DNA from: Rhyacophila brunnea
Taxonomy: Eukaryota; Arthropoda; Insecta; Trichoptera; Rhyacophilidae
Assembly (NCBI GenBank): GCA_022495005.1
Contig: JAGYXB010000446.1
Location: forward strand, 248,001-312,000
DNA: 64,000 bases
Direction: 5' to 3'
Under the pieces are notes generated by a model. That model saw only the letters and a list, made by a program, of their open reading frames with translations. It did not search any database and had not been told where the DNA came from. The position numbers and the translations under genes are program-made. Positions 10,826 to 21,848 of this stretch are shown piece after piece; position 1 is the stretch's first letter, and each line of letters begins with the position of its first letter.

Positions 10826-11770
10826 ATTATAGGACACTGTGCACGCAGCCTGTTACATAGTACACTTCGAAGACCCAAGATACTGATGTCTGAATTAACT
10901 AAGCTATATAAATAAAGTAGAAGGATTTATATTACATTCATTCCAGGAAAAAACTTTTAACAAACAGAATTTTAGAGTAATATATTAAAAAAAAAAACAA
11001 TTTATATATAATTTAATTTTTCAAGTGATTGAGAAGAATTTCACCCCAAAATTATTGATATAAATTACTGTCATGTAGGTTATTGTCAGTCACTGGAATG
11101 TAGAATTCATTAGTAGAACATCCTCTACGTAATTAATAGATCGTTCATGGTTCATGGAATAGACGAAAAATGATTGTCACAGATTTTATACTATATCTAA
11201 TTTTAAATTGATCAGATTTAAAACAGTCGGCAAGAATTGTTTTATGGAAAAAAAATAATAATCCACAATGATTTTTTAAATAATATCTAATATATTAATA
11301 AAACTATGTATTATTTAAGTAAATATAATTAATAATATGTAAATGAAAATTTTATTTGTGTTTAATTATTATGACTAAAACGAATTATTATCAAGGCGTG
11401 GAGGGGAGGTTTGATCTGGTATAATTAATATATAAAATTTGAAAAAAGGATCATTTTTATTATACGAAGTAAGTTTGTATAAAAACAATCTGTACAATAT
11501 AATAATAAATATTCAACGACAATTTATTGATTAAAATATTCATTAAAAATAGTATTAATACTAAAACTTAAATTATTAATGAATACGGACTCAAGTTTTT
11601 TTTTTAAATAATAATAAAAAATTCTGATTATTTTTATATACATGGGTACTGAATGAATAAAATACTTTTAAATGTAATTTTTCTGCATGTTTGGTAATTC
11701 TGTCAGAGGATGTCTCTCGTGCCATTGCACAAACCCTTACATTGGAGGTTTTACTATCAGATAGTGTTGG
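10826..11770. other. AT-rich DNA, nothing recognised
   Basis: Long AT-rich stretch with homopolymer runs. No frame, element end or repeat partner was recognised. Confidence 0.45.
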
Positions 11771-12187
11771 TAGCCGTGTCCGGAAATTTGTACGTATGCA
11801 GTTCGCCGTATTACCGTTCACCTAACCTAACCTTCACCGTAAAATGTTGTATCGGAAATATATGGTTGTATAATAAAGACCGTACAATCCCTTTGAGTCG
11901 TATTAATAGTGCTGAGATAAAATGTCTCAATAAAACACGTGTTTTGTCGGTTTACAGGAAGCCAGCGGCAAACAAATTTTGAAAATAGCCTACATACTGG
12001 ATTATTTGTTAGGTTAGGATCTAATAAAATTGGAACATTATTCTCCACGAACAACGCGTAATTTTTTCATCTCGGTGCTATATTATAGAGATGAACGTAT
12101 AGTATACGGTCATCTCTTTATATAAGAAAGCTCACGGTGAGCTGTGCTACGGTGAAATGTAATACGTACAATTTACATGTAACCGTT
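11771..12187 (+). repeat. Family G element with CCTAA motifs, copy 1
   Basis: About 415 bp, repeated in reverse at 26125-26565. Landmarks: TGTACGTATGCAGTTCGCCG near the left end; ACCTAACCTAACC; GTAAAATGTTGTATCGG; TTTTGAAAATAGCC then CTGGATTATTTGTTAGGTTA; a hairpin AGAGATGA...TCATCTCT at 12087-12118; and CGTACAATTTACATGTAACC at the right. The left AAATTTGTACGTAT and the reversed right AAATTGTACGTAT form imperfect terminal inverted repeats. No coding frame. Nonautonomous; class unknown. Confidence 0.72.
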
Positions 12188-12189
12188 AG

Positions 12190-12833
12190 TAGCTTTTGGA
12201 AATATTACTGAATTTACCAACGCATTGCGTGGTCTAATTATAATGATAGAAAACCTGCTAATAAAAAGGACAAAATGGCCGTGGGAAAATGACTCTATTT
12301 TGTTACTGCTATTTCCTTCAGTAATTGATTATTTTCATCAAAATGGGTTTAAATAGATAGCAACGCAGAGTCTTGGAGAATTTCACGCTTTTTATTAACG
12401 AATACGAAATATCACTGAATACCTGAACCGAATCTTGCAACATACCAATAAATCTAAAACAAGCTACTCAGTGAACCAAAATAAATCTAAATTTGTCAGT
12501 AAAAAATGTCGGCGTTGATTATAAAACAGATAACAAGGCTAAGTATAGGTATATTTATTGCCATCTAAAGCCTTTTTTATTGTGTTGTTATATTATATAC
12601 ATAATATATATATCTAAACTGAAGAATAATAATATTATTATTCATATTATTTAGTACTATGTGATTGCCTCGTTTTTCATCACATTTGTCAATAATTGGT
12701 AACGTGTAGATCTGTTTTTACCATGGGCAGCACAGGGACTAAAAATATTTTAATAATAACATAATAAATGATGAATGGTAGTCTTTATCAGATTTCCAAT
12801 AGTTTGAATTGTGATTTTGATTAAATAATGTAC
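12190..12833. other. AT-rich DNA with a perfect 20-bp palindrome
   Basis: GAATAATAATATTATTATTC at 12624-12643 is a perfect palindrome. Given the A/T composition it may be a microsatellite-like accident. Nothing else was recognised. Confidence 0.5.
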
Positions 12834-12841
12834 GATTACAA

Positions 12842-13010
12842 CAGCGCTCTAAAATGAAAAATTTTACGAACCGGAGCGCTTGATAATTTTACGAAAATAT
12901 CAACATAGTTATTTAATTATTTTATGTGTTCAATTTTTTTGGAGCGATAATTTTGTTGATTTTTTGAAACGGAACTACACTCAGGTGCGCTCCGATCATT
13001 TCGAGCCCTG
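12842..13010 (-). mobile_element. hAT-type MITE, family F, copy 2
   Basis: Ends CAGCGCTCTAAAATG and, reversed from the right, CAGGGCTCGAAATG, the same terminal inverted repeats as 6588-6831 but in the opposite orientation. Interior carries TTTTACGAACCGGAGCGCTT and GTGCGCTCCGATCATTTCG. The flanking octamers (GATTACAA and TCTAGGTA) do not match, so either the duplication has decayed or the copy is recombinant. Confidence 0.75.
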
Positions 13011-13682
13011 TCTAGGTAGGTAGGTAATATGTTTTAATTTATATTTCGAAGCCTACGATATGTATTATCTAAGGGTGATGTCGAATGTAAATCTTAAATC
13101 TAATGGTTAATATTAAAGAAAAAAAATCGGTTTGATCTTGACGCCAATTGAGCGTAGTTATGCAAAATGTAGCCAGTCCACAATAATGTGGAGCTGAGAT
13201 AATGGCACTTTAGCAACAACATGATTATTAAAAATGTAAAATTGTAAATAGTATTTTATTTCAAGAATATTTTTTTTGCGGCTTGGCTATTTTCAGCAGA
13301 ACGTAGAGAAAACCTTCTCGCATCTGATCTATATCATATCTCATTTTTTTATTTTTTGTGGACTGGCTACTTTCTGCATAACTATGTCCACTTATAAATA
13401 TTGTTAGTAATAAGTACATTGATTTAAATGAAAAAGTTGATAGGTATTTAATTATTGGCGTAATTTGATACGTTTCCTATATTGTAGTTAGGTATTAGCG
13501 ATTATTCATAAGAAATAGGTACTCATACATACAAGTTAAATAGTCGTTAATTGATGAAAGTTTTTATTATAAGTGTGTACTATGATAAAAAGGCACTTCT
13601 ATACCTATAGTTAGTATTGAATAAAAAATATGATTCGATTAGGTACTTGATTTTTATTGAGAACTTACATTAATGTTACTAC
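13011..13682. other. AT-rich DNA, nothing recognised
   Basis: GCATAACTATGTCC (13375) and GTAGTTATGCAAAATGTAGCC (about 13153) together with GTGGACTGGCTAC (13359) hint at a degenerate inverted pair around 13150-13390, too eroded to call an element. Confidence 0.35.
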
Positions 13683-13925
13683 ACCACGATGACCGAGTGG
13701 TTACGCGTCAGGATTATAATGCCGTGGGTCTCAAGTTCAAATCTTGTCTCTGACAAATCTCACATGTCGTTCCCTAATAGGTTGAACAGGTGGCTAACAT
13801 CCACTTTGATCGAAAACAAAAATCTCTTAATACAACATCTACACTGTAGAGGCGCATATTATGGTATCCTTAGGATCGAACATGGTAGAAAAAAATATTG
13901 TCAACAAAAGTGGTCCGCTGTTGGA
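13683..13925 (+). repeat. tRNA-derived SINE, family C, copy 1
   Basis: Head resembles a Leu/Ser-type tRNA: GATGACCGAGTGGTTACGCG (A box) and GTCTCAAGTTCAAATCTTGT (degenerate B box). The body contains CTAATAGGTTGAACAGGTGG then CTAACATCCACTTTGATCG and TGTAGAGGCGCATATTATGG. The same body follows the tRNA-like head of the reverse copy at 16335-16560, which establishes the family. Confidence 0.8.
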
Positions 13926-14006
13926 ATTCGGAACTAAGCAGCTTATCATAGTACAAATAATACTGACTGCTAAGCAAAATGTTGTGCCCTCACTTGGCAG
14001 ATGAAG

Positions 14007-14272
14007 TATACTGCCTTGCTAAGTATAAATACAGTGTTTTTGATTTTAGTGAAATGAGAACCCAAGTTTTAAACTACCGTTTCTCTTATGTTATGTAAAA
14101 TACCTAATTATTGGATTGTTTTGTCATAATCTCTAAATGTGTATATTTAGAGATTAGGTTTGTCAAAACAATGCAATAATTTTGAATAATATAAGAGAAA
14201 AGGTAGTTTAAAAATAGGGTTCTCTTTCACCAAACCCAAAAACACTGTATTTTTCCGTAGCAGGGCAGTATA
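14007..14272. mobile_element. 266-bp foldback MITE
   Basis: Nearly the whole element is one imperfect inverted repeat. Left TATACTGCCTTGCTAAG ... ATACAGTGTTTTTG; right, reversed, TATACTGCCCTGCTACG ... ATACAGTGTTTTTG. The arms continue inward through GAGAACCCAAGTTTTAAACTACC/GGTAGTTTAAAAATAGGGTTCTC to a centre near CTCTAAATGTGTATATTTAGAG (14132-14153). It is flanked by TA on each side, compatible with a Tc1/mariner-type TA duplication. Noncoding. The transcript could form a long hairpin. Confidence 0.75.
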
Positions 14273-16334
14273 TTGGTAGATATGTATATGATATTAAAGA
14301 CCTAATATTTCGTAACACAATATAGTAGCATTCAGAAAAAAAAATGTTGTTAATAGTGTGTACACATACCTACCTACTAACCTAACCGGTATGTCAAGTT
14401 AAAAATAATTAACTGGGTGTTCAGAATATAATATCGTCACCTTTTGCAAATTGGTTTCGGTGAGCTTTTAATAAAAAAATCACCAAAAATAATCAACTTT
14501 TACTAGAGATTATAAATTCTTAACGTACCGCATGCCCGGCAGTGCTGTGAACTGCCTCGTGTAATAAAAATATTTTTAAACAATTTCTGTGAAAATAAAA
14601 TTTACAAAAAATGGATAATATCCAAAATTGGGTTGCCCTCCACTAATAATGGGGTAGTGTGGCCTAGAGCCATGCACGGAACCGTAAAATTTTATCCCGA
14701 ATTATTAAACTCTAATAGTAATACAGTTTCAACTATGTTTGGTTGCATCTAGCAGTAGCGATACGATTGGTCCGGGTTTGGAAAGCGAATATTTTTAATG
14801 TCACTTCATTCACGGTTATCACCGCAGATGCTTGTAAACTAAGTAAAGGCTTTTGTGGTTGACACCATAGCCTCCGCAAGGAGGAGGGCTGACAGAGTTA
14901 CAGCTTGGGGCCCCGGGCTTATGGTGGCCCCCAGGCAGTTAAGTGAGATAAACACACGATAAATTTATTTTAATACGAATATTAACATTTAAAAATATAT
15001 GGCTGGCTATGCGATACAATTTGATGTGGTATAATATTATGATGATTAATATAATTAAATGATTATATTCACGAGTAAAATTTTATTTTTAGTATGTTTC
15101 TTGAGAAATAAAAATGGCTATTTATCCTATATGGCGAAGGGTTGCATGTCACTTGGGTATCACAAAAGGGGCTCACGATCAGTACTTCATAATGTGATGA
15201 CGAGTGCCGAAAACTCAATAATTTATGCGGATTTACTTAAAATGCATTTACTTTAAATGACTTGCATTAGTATTGCGAGCCTAAAGAGGGTTTCTTTATG
15301 CAGAACGATAATTATTGAGAAGATCAATAACGTAAAATATCAGAAGAACGGTAGATAATTATGTAAATACAAAATAGGTAACTAAATCAACATGGTATAC
15401 CGTATACCCATAAGCCAATATGTTATTTTTATATTTACAGACAATGCAACCAACGTAGAGATGTACATTTTTGTAGAGCTGGTAATTTCTCGACATTTTT
15501 CGACTCTCAAGGCTTAAAAATTCTTTAAATTTAAGAGTATTCAATTCTCAAGAACCCGAGATTGGTTTATTGATTTCTGGAAATTTTGTGAATTACCTCC
15601 GGAAAAAAATCCGTCCAGATTCGTGTTGTTTTCCCGGTATTTTTTCTACTCTTCCGGAAAAGAAACAATTTCCGTCCAATCGGTTGATTTTTTTCCTTTT
15701 TGTTGGCAGCGCTTCTTTCACACGTCATTTTTGAACAAACTACTGATAGACAAATATTCAAGATTCTTATTCATGTATTTCTCGAGACATGAGAATCAAA
15801 CGTTTTCGTTATTTCTCCAGATATCTCGATGACAACCGTACAAAAGCAATTATTTTTAAATAAAATATAATGGACATTATTTTTATTTTGATTGACTTTT
15901 TATTTTCAGTTTTAAATATCTGCTGTGTTGGTCCGGTTCCGCGCAAACTCGCGTCGCGGGTAAAACAAGTTAATCGGTAGCGCCCTGGAGCGTGGAGAAC
16001 ATATTGCGTCCGAAACGCTCCGAAAAATAATCATATTATTAATAATAACTGGGCTGATATCATCGATTTATAAAGTCGGTTAATTTACTGATAATGTCTC
16101 TATACTGATTCGTGCGGAGTCATTTTTTCATAACGACGTGGCAAAGGCCGCACTCAGTGACATTACGAGGTAGCCACTTAATTATTACATACGGCGATTT
16201 TATTTGACGCAAATGACGCTATCGATTCGTCAGATGACTTTAAAAGGGGGCCTCGAAATACTTCAAGCTAGTATAGCTAGTATATCAAAATCTTAAATTT
16301 CTTGCAAATTAACCTGCAACTGACATTTTTTTTC
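14273..16334. other. AT-rich spacer with several GC-richer patches
   Basis: Patches at 14865-14940 (CCTCCGCAAGGAGGAGGGCTG, GGGGCCCCGGGCTTATGGTG), 15560-15690 (repeated CCGGAAAA words) and 15935-16025. The 15465-15835 stretch has ends loosely alike (GAGCTGGTAATTTCTCGAC versus reversed GATATCTGGAGAAATAACG), suggesting an eroded hAT-like element, but no matching octamers flank it. No gene was recognised. Confidence 0.3.
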
Positions 16335-16560
16335 CGACCATGTCCGATCCGAATAGGATCATATGGGCCTCCACAGAGTAGAGGTTTGTATTAACAGATT
16401 TTTTTACGAGAAATGGATGTCAGCCACTTGCTCAACCTATTAGGTCCATACCCTGACTCTCACACATATTGAAAAACATATGTGTACTTGCCAGACCCAG
16501 GATTCGAACCTGGGACCCACGGCGTGATAGTCCAACGCTTATGCTGCTTGCCGTGGGCAT
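16335..16560 (-). repeat. tRNA-derived SINE, family C, copy 2
   Basis: Reverse copy. The tRNA-like head at 16490-16558 contains CCCAGGATTCGAACCTGGGA (reverse of a strong B box with its stem), then ACGGCGTGATAGTCCAACGC. The body (16335-16450) contains TGTCAGCCACTTGCTCAACC and AATAGGATCATATGGGCCTC, matching 13760-13890 in reverse. The head alone looks like a tRNA, but the shared SINE body rules that out. Confidence 0.82.
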
Positions 16561-16747
16561 TAAAGGGGCCATAATATAACTATTCAAGTATATGTACATA
16601 CCTACTTGTTTACAAAATTGTGATTAATAATGATTATTATCAATTAATTCAGTGATTTCAAAGGTAAGTTGATATTTTGCTGTGTGTTCGTATGAAACGG
16701 GTTTGTACTTCGTTTTATTGAACGTGTTAAGGTAAGTCATATAAAAA

Positions 16748-17004
16748 AATTGCAAGATAAAAAACTTTATATACCACGTTTTTAAATTTTTTGTTGAATC
16801 ATATAAACTTGACAATTCTATGTAGGTATTAATAAATGCTTTTTGTACTTGATAAAAATACTGAATAAATAATTAAGTTTCAAATGTCTAGCTAGTCAGG
16901 AAGTTAGTTAAAAATCTTCAATCGTCAATACAAATCTTGGACAAACAAGAAGAAAAATTGTACTGGACAAACAAGAATACGAGCTAATAAAAACGTGGTA
17001 AAAT
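16748..17004 (+). repeat. Family A repeat, copy 2, internally deleted
   Basis: Has the family start (TTGCAAGATAAAAAACTTTA) and end (GAATACGAGCTAATAAAAAC then GTGGTAAAA), but the middle from the internal AATGTCATTTTGACATT palindrome through AAAACAGAATTAACT is missing, leaving about 257 bp against about 430. Such internal deletion is common in nonautonomous DNA elements. Confidence 0.75.
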
Positions 17005-17006
17005 AG

Positions 17007-17095
17007 TTGGAATTTATGGTTTTAATTTAATTGTTTATCGTGGGACCCTCAAATTCAGTCAGTGCGTTGGCTCTCCACGTGTGTTAAGCCCACTA
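17007..17095 (+). repeat. Shared 80-bp segment beside family A, copy 1
   Basis: TTGGAATTTATGGTTTTAAT ... TTTATCGTGGGACCCTCAAA then TTCAGTCAGTGC matches 36418-36478 (TTGGAATTTATGATTTTTAT ... TTTATCGTGAGAGGGCTCAA). In both places the segment lies within about 100 bp of a family A copy, downstream here and upstream there. Confidence 0.5.
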
Positions 17096-17099
17096 CTTA

Positions 17100-18848
17100 C
17101 TAGGTGGAAAGCCCATCCCAGGGCGTACGAAAACAATCCATAGACTACTTCGTCTACTAAAATAACATTGGGCTGTCCGTCTGTTTATTTCTTCAGTTAT
17201 AACTCAAAAACTATGTGAACTGAACATAATTTAAAAGATTTTTTTAGAAAATAATGCAATTGTAAAAATATGAGGTGAGGCGCGGTTAAAAATTAATAAT
17301 TCGAAACACTAGATATATTTCCTCATTTTGTGTTTTTGTATTTTTTCTATACACGTAGGTATGTCTCATGGACGAAGTCGTGGACAATCGCTACCAACTA
17401 AATACTTATTATTAATAAGTAAATTATTAAGCAGTTATAAATCGTTCTGATTTTGTTGCGTGATTATTACAATATTAAATAATCCAATCATGATCCAGCG
17501 TCTTTGGATTTTATGGACTTCCAATTGTAATTAATTGATTAACTCGTATTCAGTATCATAAAGGACGTCTTAATTGAAAATCAATCATATCGGACAATAA
17601 TAATAAGAAAAATGAAAATTAGTCGCCAGCTTGGTTTAACTTAAAATTTTGGTATAGTCAAAATATTGAAGCTCGATGTTTTTTAAAATAACTGTAAAAT
17701 ACATAAAGTACAAATATTTAAAATCTAGGGGTCTGTTGTGATATTATATTATTAATTATGTTGTTTTATTTTACAATTTTTTTCTCCTACCACAATATAC
17801 GGAAGTTTGAAAACCAACGTAAATCTCACCAAATGCACATTGAAGACATTGTAAGTGTATGCTACACTTTAGAAAGAAATTATCGTTCAAAACGTATTAA
17901 AGTAATTTTTGACGCGTTTTCGAGTTGTTATTAAAAGCGATCTCAATCATATTATTAGTATTGCATTCCGCTTAAGAGAAACGAGAAGATGAATTGTTCT
18001 AGCCTTGGAGGCATGTTCTTGTACAATTTATCTTGTGTTCCTTTGACTAATATGTTTGAGATCTTTATATCGAATGGGTTTATATTAACAATGCTTCTCA
18101 AACATTCATGTATTATGCCGAATCGTAAATTTTTGAATTAAAGCATGTAGAGTCTGTACTTGATGGACCATTTCACAATAAATATCATCATAATCTTTGA
18201 TCATTCACTGGTAAACGAACAAATCTCAAGGCTGATTTCAGCTCTCTCGCAGAAATTAACGATTTCATTGACCAAGTCGCCTCTATGTCTACCTTTCAGA
18301 CGTTATCTACGTTTTGAATACTAGACTGCCTAGATTTGTCCAGTGATTGGTTTACAAAAGGTTCTGGCTCGTTTTTTGGAAGGAAATTCTTTCATTCTTC
18401 TTTTTTTTTGTATTTGCCAAAATAAAAGGCCTCGTGGATTATTAGTTCGTACGATACCTATCGATACGATATTTAGGTTATATGCATCTAAAAACTGTAG
18501 AAACGAAAAAGAACGTAACCGTCAGTTTTTTCAAAATAGGTTTTATTGAATAAATATACATTGTGTCTAAAGGATGTTAGCTCCAAATGCTGATTTGGCT
18601 GTCAATTAAAAAAAACAAGGGAGTAAAGTGGGAAAAACGACTTAACCATCATTTTTGTTGATTTTTCTTTAATTAACTCAATAATTAATACCAGATTAGG
18701 AATATAAAAACCAAATTAATAATTATTAAGTATGTACTTCATGGATATAATAATTATCTATTTTATATTTTGACCGAAAACCAAAACAAAAATGTTTTGT
18801 GCCTCCTGTAAAATTTGATTTGTGTGAATTACGGATGTATCTATAGTC
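17100..18848. other. AT-rich DNA, nothing recognised
   Basis: No coding signal, terminal repeats or dispersed repeats were recognised. Confidence 0.45.
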
Positions 18849-18851
18849 TAA

Positions 18852-19220
18852 AGCGTCAATTACATTGAGCTTCTTTACCAGCTATTTGTTGGCGAATTTA
18901 CAATCTGCCTGTAAAGTCGCCCAGTGTAATCATCGAATAAGCTAACAAGCAGGTTGTAAACACTCTAACGAGAAAAGTTGAAAGCCGGTCAACTTTACAC
19001 GCTACACGCCGGCGTATGGGCCTTCTGCGTCTGCGAAGTAGAGCGCAGTAGCAACCTCCCGGTAAAAAAACGAACTACGTTCTGTCAAAATAGTCGCTGG
19101 CTTGTGGCTTATCAGCAAATGGAAAGTTTTGTGTGTAATCATCAGATCGCAGTAGCTGAATCTCCCGCTTTTAAATTCGCCAACAAACAGCTCGTAAAGA
19201 AGCTCAATGTAATTGACGCT
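18852..19220. mobile_element. 369-bp Harbinger-type MITE with TAA duplication
   Basis: Terminal inverted repeats of about 50 bp: left AGCGTCAATTACATTGAGCT ...TTTGTTGGCGAATTTA; right, reversed, AGCGTCAATTACATTGAGCT ...TTTGTTGGCGAATTTA, with a few mismatches. The element is flanked by TAA on both sides (18849-18851 and 19221-19223). A 3-bp TWA duplication is the signature of PIF/Harbinger. The interior is GC-rich (TACACGCCGGCGTATGGGCC) and noncoding. The near-identity of the 20-bp ends suggests moderate age. Confidence 0.8.
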
Positions 19221-19223
19221 TAA

Positions 19224-19888
19224 GGGATTACGTCATTTTTCCTTTCTACGGTGTTTATGTTTCTTCTAATATGATATCAAAATTAAATACTTTTCATAAA
19301 ACTGAATGTATATAAAATAATATTTGATATTATTCACATCATGGTACCATTAGTGTTAGAAGTTTGTTATCAGAAAATTAGTTTGATAATGACTCAAATT
19401 ATTATGACTCATTCGCTCTGTATAAATACTAAGGCTTTATTTTTTAGCAACATTCAATTCATTATTATATTATCAGTAACAAAGTCTTACAAATTAAATT
19501 ATTGTTAATTTATAAGCGTAATTAATATAAATAACAGTTTATTACACTATAAGTGTGGTTTGATCGAATATGAATGCCATAATGAAGTTGTTGGTGGTTG
19601 ATAAAATCGAATCTCAGGAGAAATTCATTGCCACAATAGACAATACAATGCAGTGATAGCTTACTGAAGGCAATATCACACATTGCCAGCATAATATTAA
19701 TTAATAATCTATGCTGATCAGAATAACTGAGCTAAGAGGTTGATAAATAATAACGCCTTTATTTAAAACTCTGAAATCTTCTATAATTAGGTCTAATAAC
19801 ATGTAAAATAACATTTAAGTTGCATGTTTTTTGTTTTGTTGCTTGTTTTCTAGTACTTATAAAAATATATATACTAAAGCCTAAAGCG
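19224..19888. other. AT-rich DNA, nothing recognised
   Basis: No element or coding signal was recognised. Confidence 0.45.
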
Positions 19889-20322
19889 CAAAGTGTTCAA
19901 CCAGTGTGTGCTTCCGTGATCACATATGCGTGTGAAACATAGACCCTAAGTAAAAGAGAGATCCAGAAACTTAGAGTAGCACAACGTGGTATGGAGAGGT
20001 GCGTGCTGGGCATAACGCGAAAGGACAAAAAGAGGAATGAGTGGATAAGGAAGCAGACAAGGGTTTGCGATGTAATAGAGTTTATTAAAAGCCTTAAATG
20101 GAGATGGGCTGGACACATAGCTCGAAGAAGAGACAATCGTTAGTACAAAAATCGACGAGTACAAAACGTCCGCAAGGTAGACCTAGATGCCGCTGGATCG
20201 ATGAAATGATAAAGTTCTGTGGAAATACGTGGCAATGCAATGCACAGGACCGAGAGAAGTGGAAGCAGCTTGAAGAAGCCTTCATCCAGCTTCAGGCTGA
20301 TGATGATGATGATGATACATGA
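19889..20322 (+). pseudogene. Non-LTR retrotransposon (RTE-like) ORF2 C-terminus, broken
   Basis: The plus strand reads, with at least two frameshifts and one stop, as the end of an RTE-type reverse transcriptase ORF: KVFNQCVLP, then VITYACET with TAG where W is expected, then EIQKLRVAQRGMERCVLGIT, RNEWIRKQTRVCDVIEFIKS, LKWRWAGHIARRRDN, a frameshift near 20140, RPQGRPRCRWIDEMIKF, and DREKWKQLEEAFIQLQ. The C-terminus merges into a GAT repeat (20298-20318) encoding aspartates before TGA. Short tandem repeat tails are usual for the 3' end of RTE-clade elements. The reverse transcriptase catalytic core and endonuclease are absent, as in a 5'-truncated insertion. Confidence 0.88.
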
Positions 20323-20873
20323 CTTGGCGGGCTCCTCCCGGTTGTGAAACCACGTGTTATGATGTACCACTCCATTCAAAAGCAATTTAAGTCATAAAAA
20401 TTAAATATAACTAAGTAAGTATGTTTGCTCAATTATTTGCCGCAGTAAAATCAATTATTGATAAATATTTTTTTTGATTCTTTCTATATTAAATCACGCT
20501 TAAGTAACGCCAGTCTATGGTTGTAATCTACTTTAATAGTAAGCAATATTTATGGGCAACACGATCTATACAAGCGTTTGATCAGTTAAGCGGAAGTTAT
20601 GTCAAATTCCCGCCAAATTGTATCTCAACGACAGTAACTATTATTATTCGCGTTCACTATACCATATTGTATATTCACTTGAATAGTTTACAAGTACCTA
20701 AAGATGTAAACAGTATAGGTTTAATTTAATATTCATATTAATTCACAAGGAACAAACATTGTTGGTATTAACTACTTAATCCAGATGACATTTAAAATAA
20801 ATTTAATATTTATTAAGTAGGTTTTTCTTACTCGTGTTATAATGCCGGACAGAATTTTCAATCCTGAAGCCTT
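20323..20873. other. Spacer, nothing recognised
   Basis: AT-rich, apart from a short GC-richer piece at 20323-20360 next to the retroelement tail. Confidence 0.4.
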
Positions 20874-21237
20874 GACGATACATCAGTGAAACGGCAAATA
20901 ATTTTCAACTATAGGCGCGACGAAATTTTGAACTCGCTGGCATTCGGAGAGCGAACGTCGAGGTGTCAATACGTCAATTTGTTTCGTGATGGCGACGGGG
21001 GTATTAATTCATAAATCGTGTAAAGATGACTAAAAACGTTACCCATATACATGAAAAAGAAAACATGTCAATAAACGTATTATCATAGAACAATAAACAG
21101 AACATTAAATGGACGCATGTTGGATTTATATGACAAATTATATTTCGTTCGGCATGCGTCATTTGCACCCGCGACCCGCAATCCGCGCATCGCCTAGCCA
21201 TGATCTTTTTAGACCATGCCTCAACTGAGGTATAGCC
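20874..21237 (-). mobile_element. TTAA-type MITE, family E, copy 2
   Basis: Reverse-orientation copy of 5504-5879: GTGAAACGGCAAATAATTTT, GAGGTGTCAATACGTCAATT, CGACGGGGGTATTAATTC, GCGACCCGCAATCCGCGCAT and CTCAACTGAGGTATAGCC correspond throughout. The right side is followed by TTAT and the left terminus is mutated (TTGACGATAC), so the TTAA sites have decayed. This copy is probably older than copy 1. Confidence 0.75.
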
Positions 21238-21239
21238 TT

Positions 21240-21660
21240 ATGGGCAGGTCCAGAAGGCGCATTCCAGGTTATATGACCTCATTGAGCCGTGCACATGAAC
21301 TCGTGGCGTGACGCCTGTCGCGCGACAAGCGGCGATCGCTTACTCTCGACAACACGGCGTTTTTTATGCCCATTCCAAAATGAATTACGATCGCTTCGAG
21401 CTCGAAATGACCGTTTTATAGCCATATAAAGATAAATTACGTCACCTTGGTTGTACAATGGCTAGAATACATCTTATTATCGCGGCATATAAAATCTCAA
21501 AGGAACAGTATGTCATGATTAAGTTGTTGGCCTTGCTTGTTGTTTTATGCCGATTTAAAAATGAATTACATCACCTAGCTTGTCACTGCGAAATGAAACG
21601 CGCTATATGGGCGCATCACATTTTTGGAACTCGAGTGTAAAGCGCGATGGGACACGCGCT
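21240..21660. repeat. GC-richer region with an internal direct repeat
   Basis: A motif is repeated imperfectly in the same orientation. At 21360-21420: TTTTTTATGCCCATTCCAAA, ATGAATTACGATCGCTTCGA, GCTCGAAATGACCG. At 21540-21610: GTTTTATGCCGATTTAAAAA, TGAATTACATCACC, CTGCGAAATGAAACGCGC. A weaker third copy is at 21430-21465 (AAATTACGTCACCTTGGTTG). Function unknown; it resembles degenerate tandem units of a transposon or satellite monomer. Confidence 0.45.
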
Positions 21661-21848
21661 ATCATACAAAGTAGAAGGAATTAGTATTTGTATAAGCAAA
21701 CACAATTATAATATAAGTATATTGTATTAGTGATCATAGTGGACTCCTTAGTGGTTTGTAAGAATAATGTCTTCCAATATTGACAGTTAACTAAAATGAT
21801 TATTCATGAAATTCACGATAAGTAACTATAGCCAACTATTAATCTAAG

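Noticed and set aside
12624..12643. Perfect 20-bp palindrome as a regulatory site.
   Set aside because: It consists of AAT/ATT units and is easily produced by microsatellite expansion in AT-rich DNA.
15465..15835. Possible hAT-like element with GAGCTGGTAATTTCTCGAC-type ends.
   Set aside because: The ends match only loosely and the flanking octamers (CATTTTTG and TCTCGATG) do not agree; mentioned only as a possibility in the spacer entry.
16490..16560. Apparent tRNA gene (minus) with a strong B-box stem.
   Set aside because: It is continuous with a SINE body shared with 13683-13925, so it is a tRNA-derived SINE head.
20098..20322. Independent small protein with an aspartate tail.
   Set aside because: It is the last in-frame piece of the broken RTE-like ORF2; the aspartates come from the GAT repeat tail.
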